From an uncultured Shinella sp. (GTDB taxonomy: Bacteria; Pseudomonadota; Alphaproteobacteria; Rhizobiales; Rhizobiaceae): a stretch of 5,130 nucleotides of DNA. Below, one piece after another: positions 4,889 to 5,130 of the stretch. Within the stretch, counting starts at the first letter, position 1. The number at the start of each line of letters is the position of its first letter. The position numbers and the translations under genes are program-made. The notes under the pieces were generated by a model that saw only the letters and a list, made by a program, of their open reading frames with translations, searched no databases and was not told the origin of the DNA. The stretch lies in NCBI GenBank assembly GCA_946886325.1, contig CAMPIK010000232.1, forward strand, positions 1 to 5,130. The letters are read 5' to 3'.

Positions 4889-4937
4889 GCAACATTATCC
4901 GACGCCGAAGCGATTTCGCTTCGGCTGGAAATGCTCT
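4889..4937. repeat. Rhizobial-type intergenic palindromic element
   Basis: GCCGAAGCG (4904-4912) and CGCTTCGGC (4917-4925) form a perfect 9-bp stem with an ATTT loop. Outer arms CATTATCC (4893-4900) and GGAAATG (4927-4933) extend the symmetry imperfectly, so the whole has the form of a REP/RIME-like palindrome. From memory, very similar sequence ending in GGAAATGCTCTA is scattered through intergenic regions of Rhizobium and relatives. It overlaps the stop codon of the recombinase by 2 bases and fills the gap between the convergent genes. Confidence 0.6.
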
Positions 4938-5130
4938 AAAGCCCGGACGCCTTCGTCAGGTTGACCCGGAAACGATCGCGCCGGCGCTGGTAACGCCGCG
5001 TCATCTCGGCGGAGGCATGGCCGAGTTGTTTCTGCACATAGCGCTCATCGACTTCGGCCGAGGAGGCGAGGCCGGCCCGCAACGAATGTCCGGCAAACAA
5101 GGATGTCCGTTCGGCTTCGGAAAGATCGCC
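4936..5130 (-). CDS. Tyrosine recombinase (site-specific integrase), C-terminal part
   Basis: Only the last 64 codons and the TAG stop are in the window; the start lies beyond position 5130. The visible part holds three of the catalytic residues of the tyrosine recombinase (phage integrase/XerC-like) family: HSLR at residues 15-18 of the fragment (H codon 5086-5088, R codon 5077-5079), LGHAS with its histidine at 38 (5017-5019), and the nucleophile Y47 (4990-4992) in the MTRRYQRR context. The enzyme would cut and rejoin DNA at a specific site through a 3'-phosphotyrosine link. All visible catalytic residues are intact. It reads toward the rep genes, convergent with the gene at 4550. A role in resolving plasmid multimers is plausible beside a rep module, but an integrase of a mobile element is equally possible. 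Confidence 0.9.
   Translation of the reverse strand, partial: GDLSEAERTSLFAGHSLRAGLASSAEVDERYVQKQLGHASAEMTRRYQRRRDRFRVNLTKASGL

Noticed and set aside
1..5130. CRISPR array, tRNA or rRNA genes, or a complete insertion sequence
   Set aside because: No regularly spaced repeats, no cloverleaf-like sequence and no transposase frame with terminal inverted repeats were seen.

Overview
This window carries a complete repABC replication/partition cassette, the module that maintains large plasmids, megaplasmids and chromids in alphaproteobacteria of the order Hyphomicrobiales (Rhizobiales). The G+C-rich coding sequence, the gene order repA-repB-repC, the antisense RNA between repB and repC, and a downstream palindrome of a type I associate with rhizobial intergenic regions all point to a secondary replicon of a Rhizobium, Sinorhizobium or Agrobacterium relative. 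The host assignment is inference from protein style and layout, not from a database search.

Layout. Positions 1-378 are non-coding leader. They hold a good sigma70-type promoter (299-326) and inverted ATCGG/CCGAT repeats before repA. repA (379-1575) encodes a ParA-type ATPase. A 72-bp gap holds a parS-like site (1578-1593) and a strong ribosome-binding site for repB (1648-2619), a ParB-type centromere-binding protein. The 167-bp repB-repC gap carries the counter-transcribed RNA gene on the minus strand (about 2640-2691), with its own promoter and terminator. It also carries a hairpin that would hide the repC ribosome-binding site. repC (2787-4082) encodes the replication initiator, and an A+T-rich stretch inside it (about 3481-3600) is the likely origin. 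Downstream are two small plus-strand genes, a DUF6074-like protein (4154-4432) and an unrecognised helical protein (4550-4876), then a terminator and a palindromic repeat. The last feature is the C-terminal 64 codons of a convergent tyrosine recombinase (4936-5130, minus strand) that continues past the window edge.

How it works together. By family knowledge, RepA and RepB segregate copies through parS and repress their own operon. RepC starts replication at the origin inside its own gene. The small antisense RNA, with the repC leader hairpin, limits RepC synthesis and so sets copy number and incompatibility. The recombinase could resolve plasmid multimers or belong to an integrated element; the visible part cannot decide.

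I see no wholly new system. The points most worth a second look are the cluster of GANTC (CcrM-type) methylation sites over the antisense RNA promoter, a TCGG-ATAT-CCGA motif shared by the repA and repB leaders, and two abutting 13-bp palindromes before the gene at 4550.
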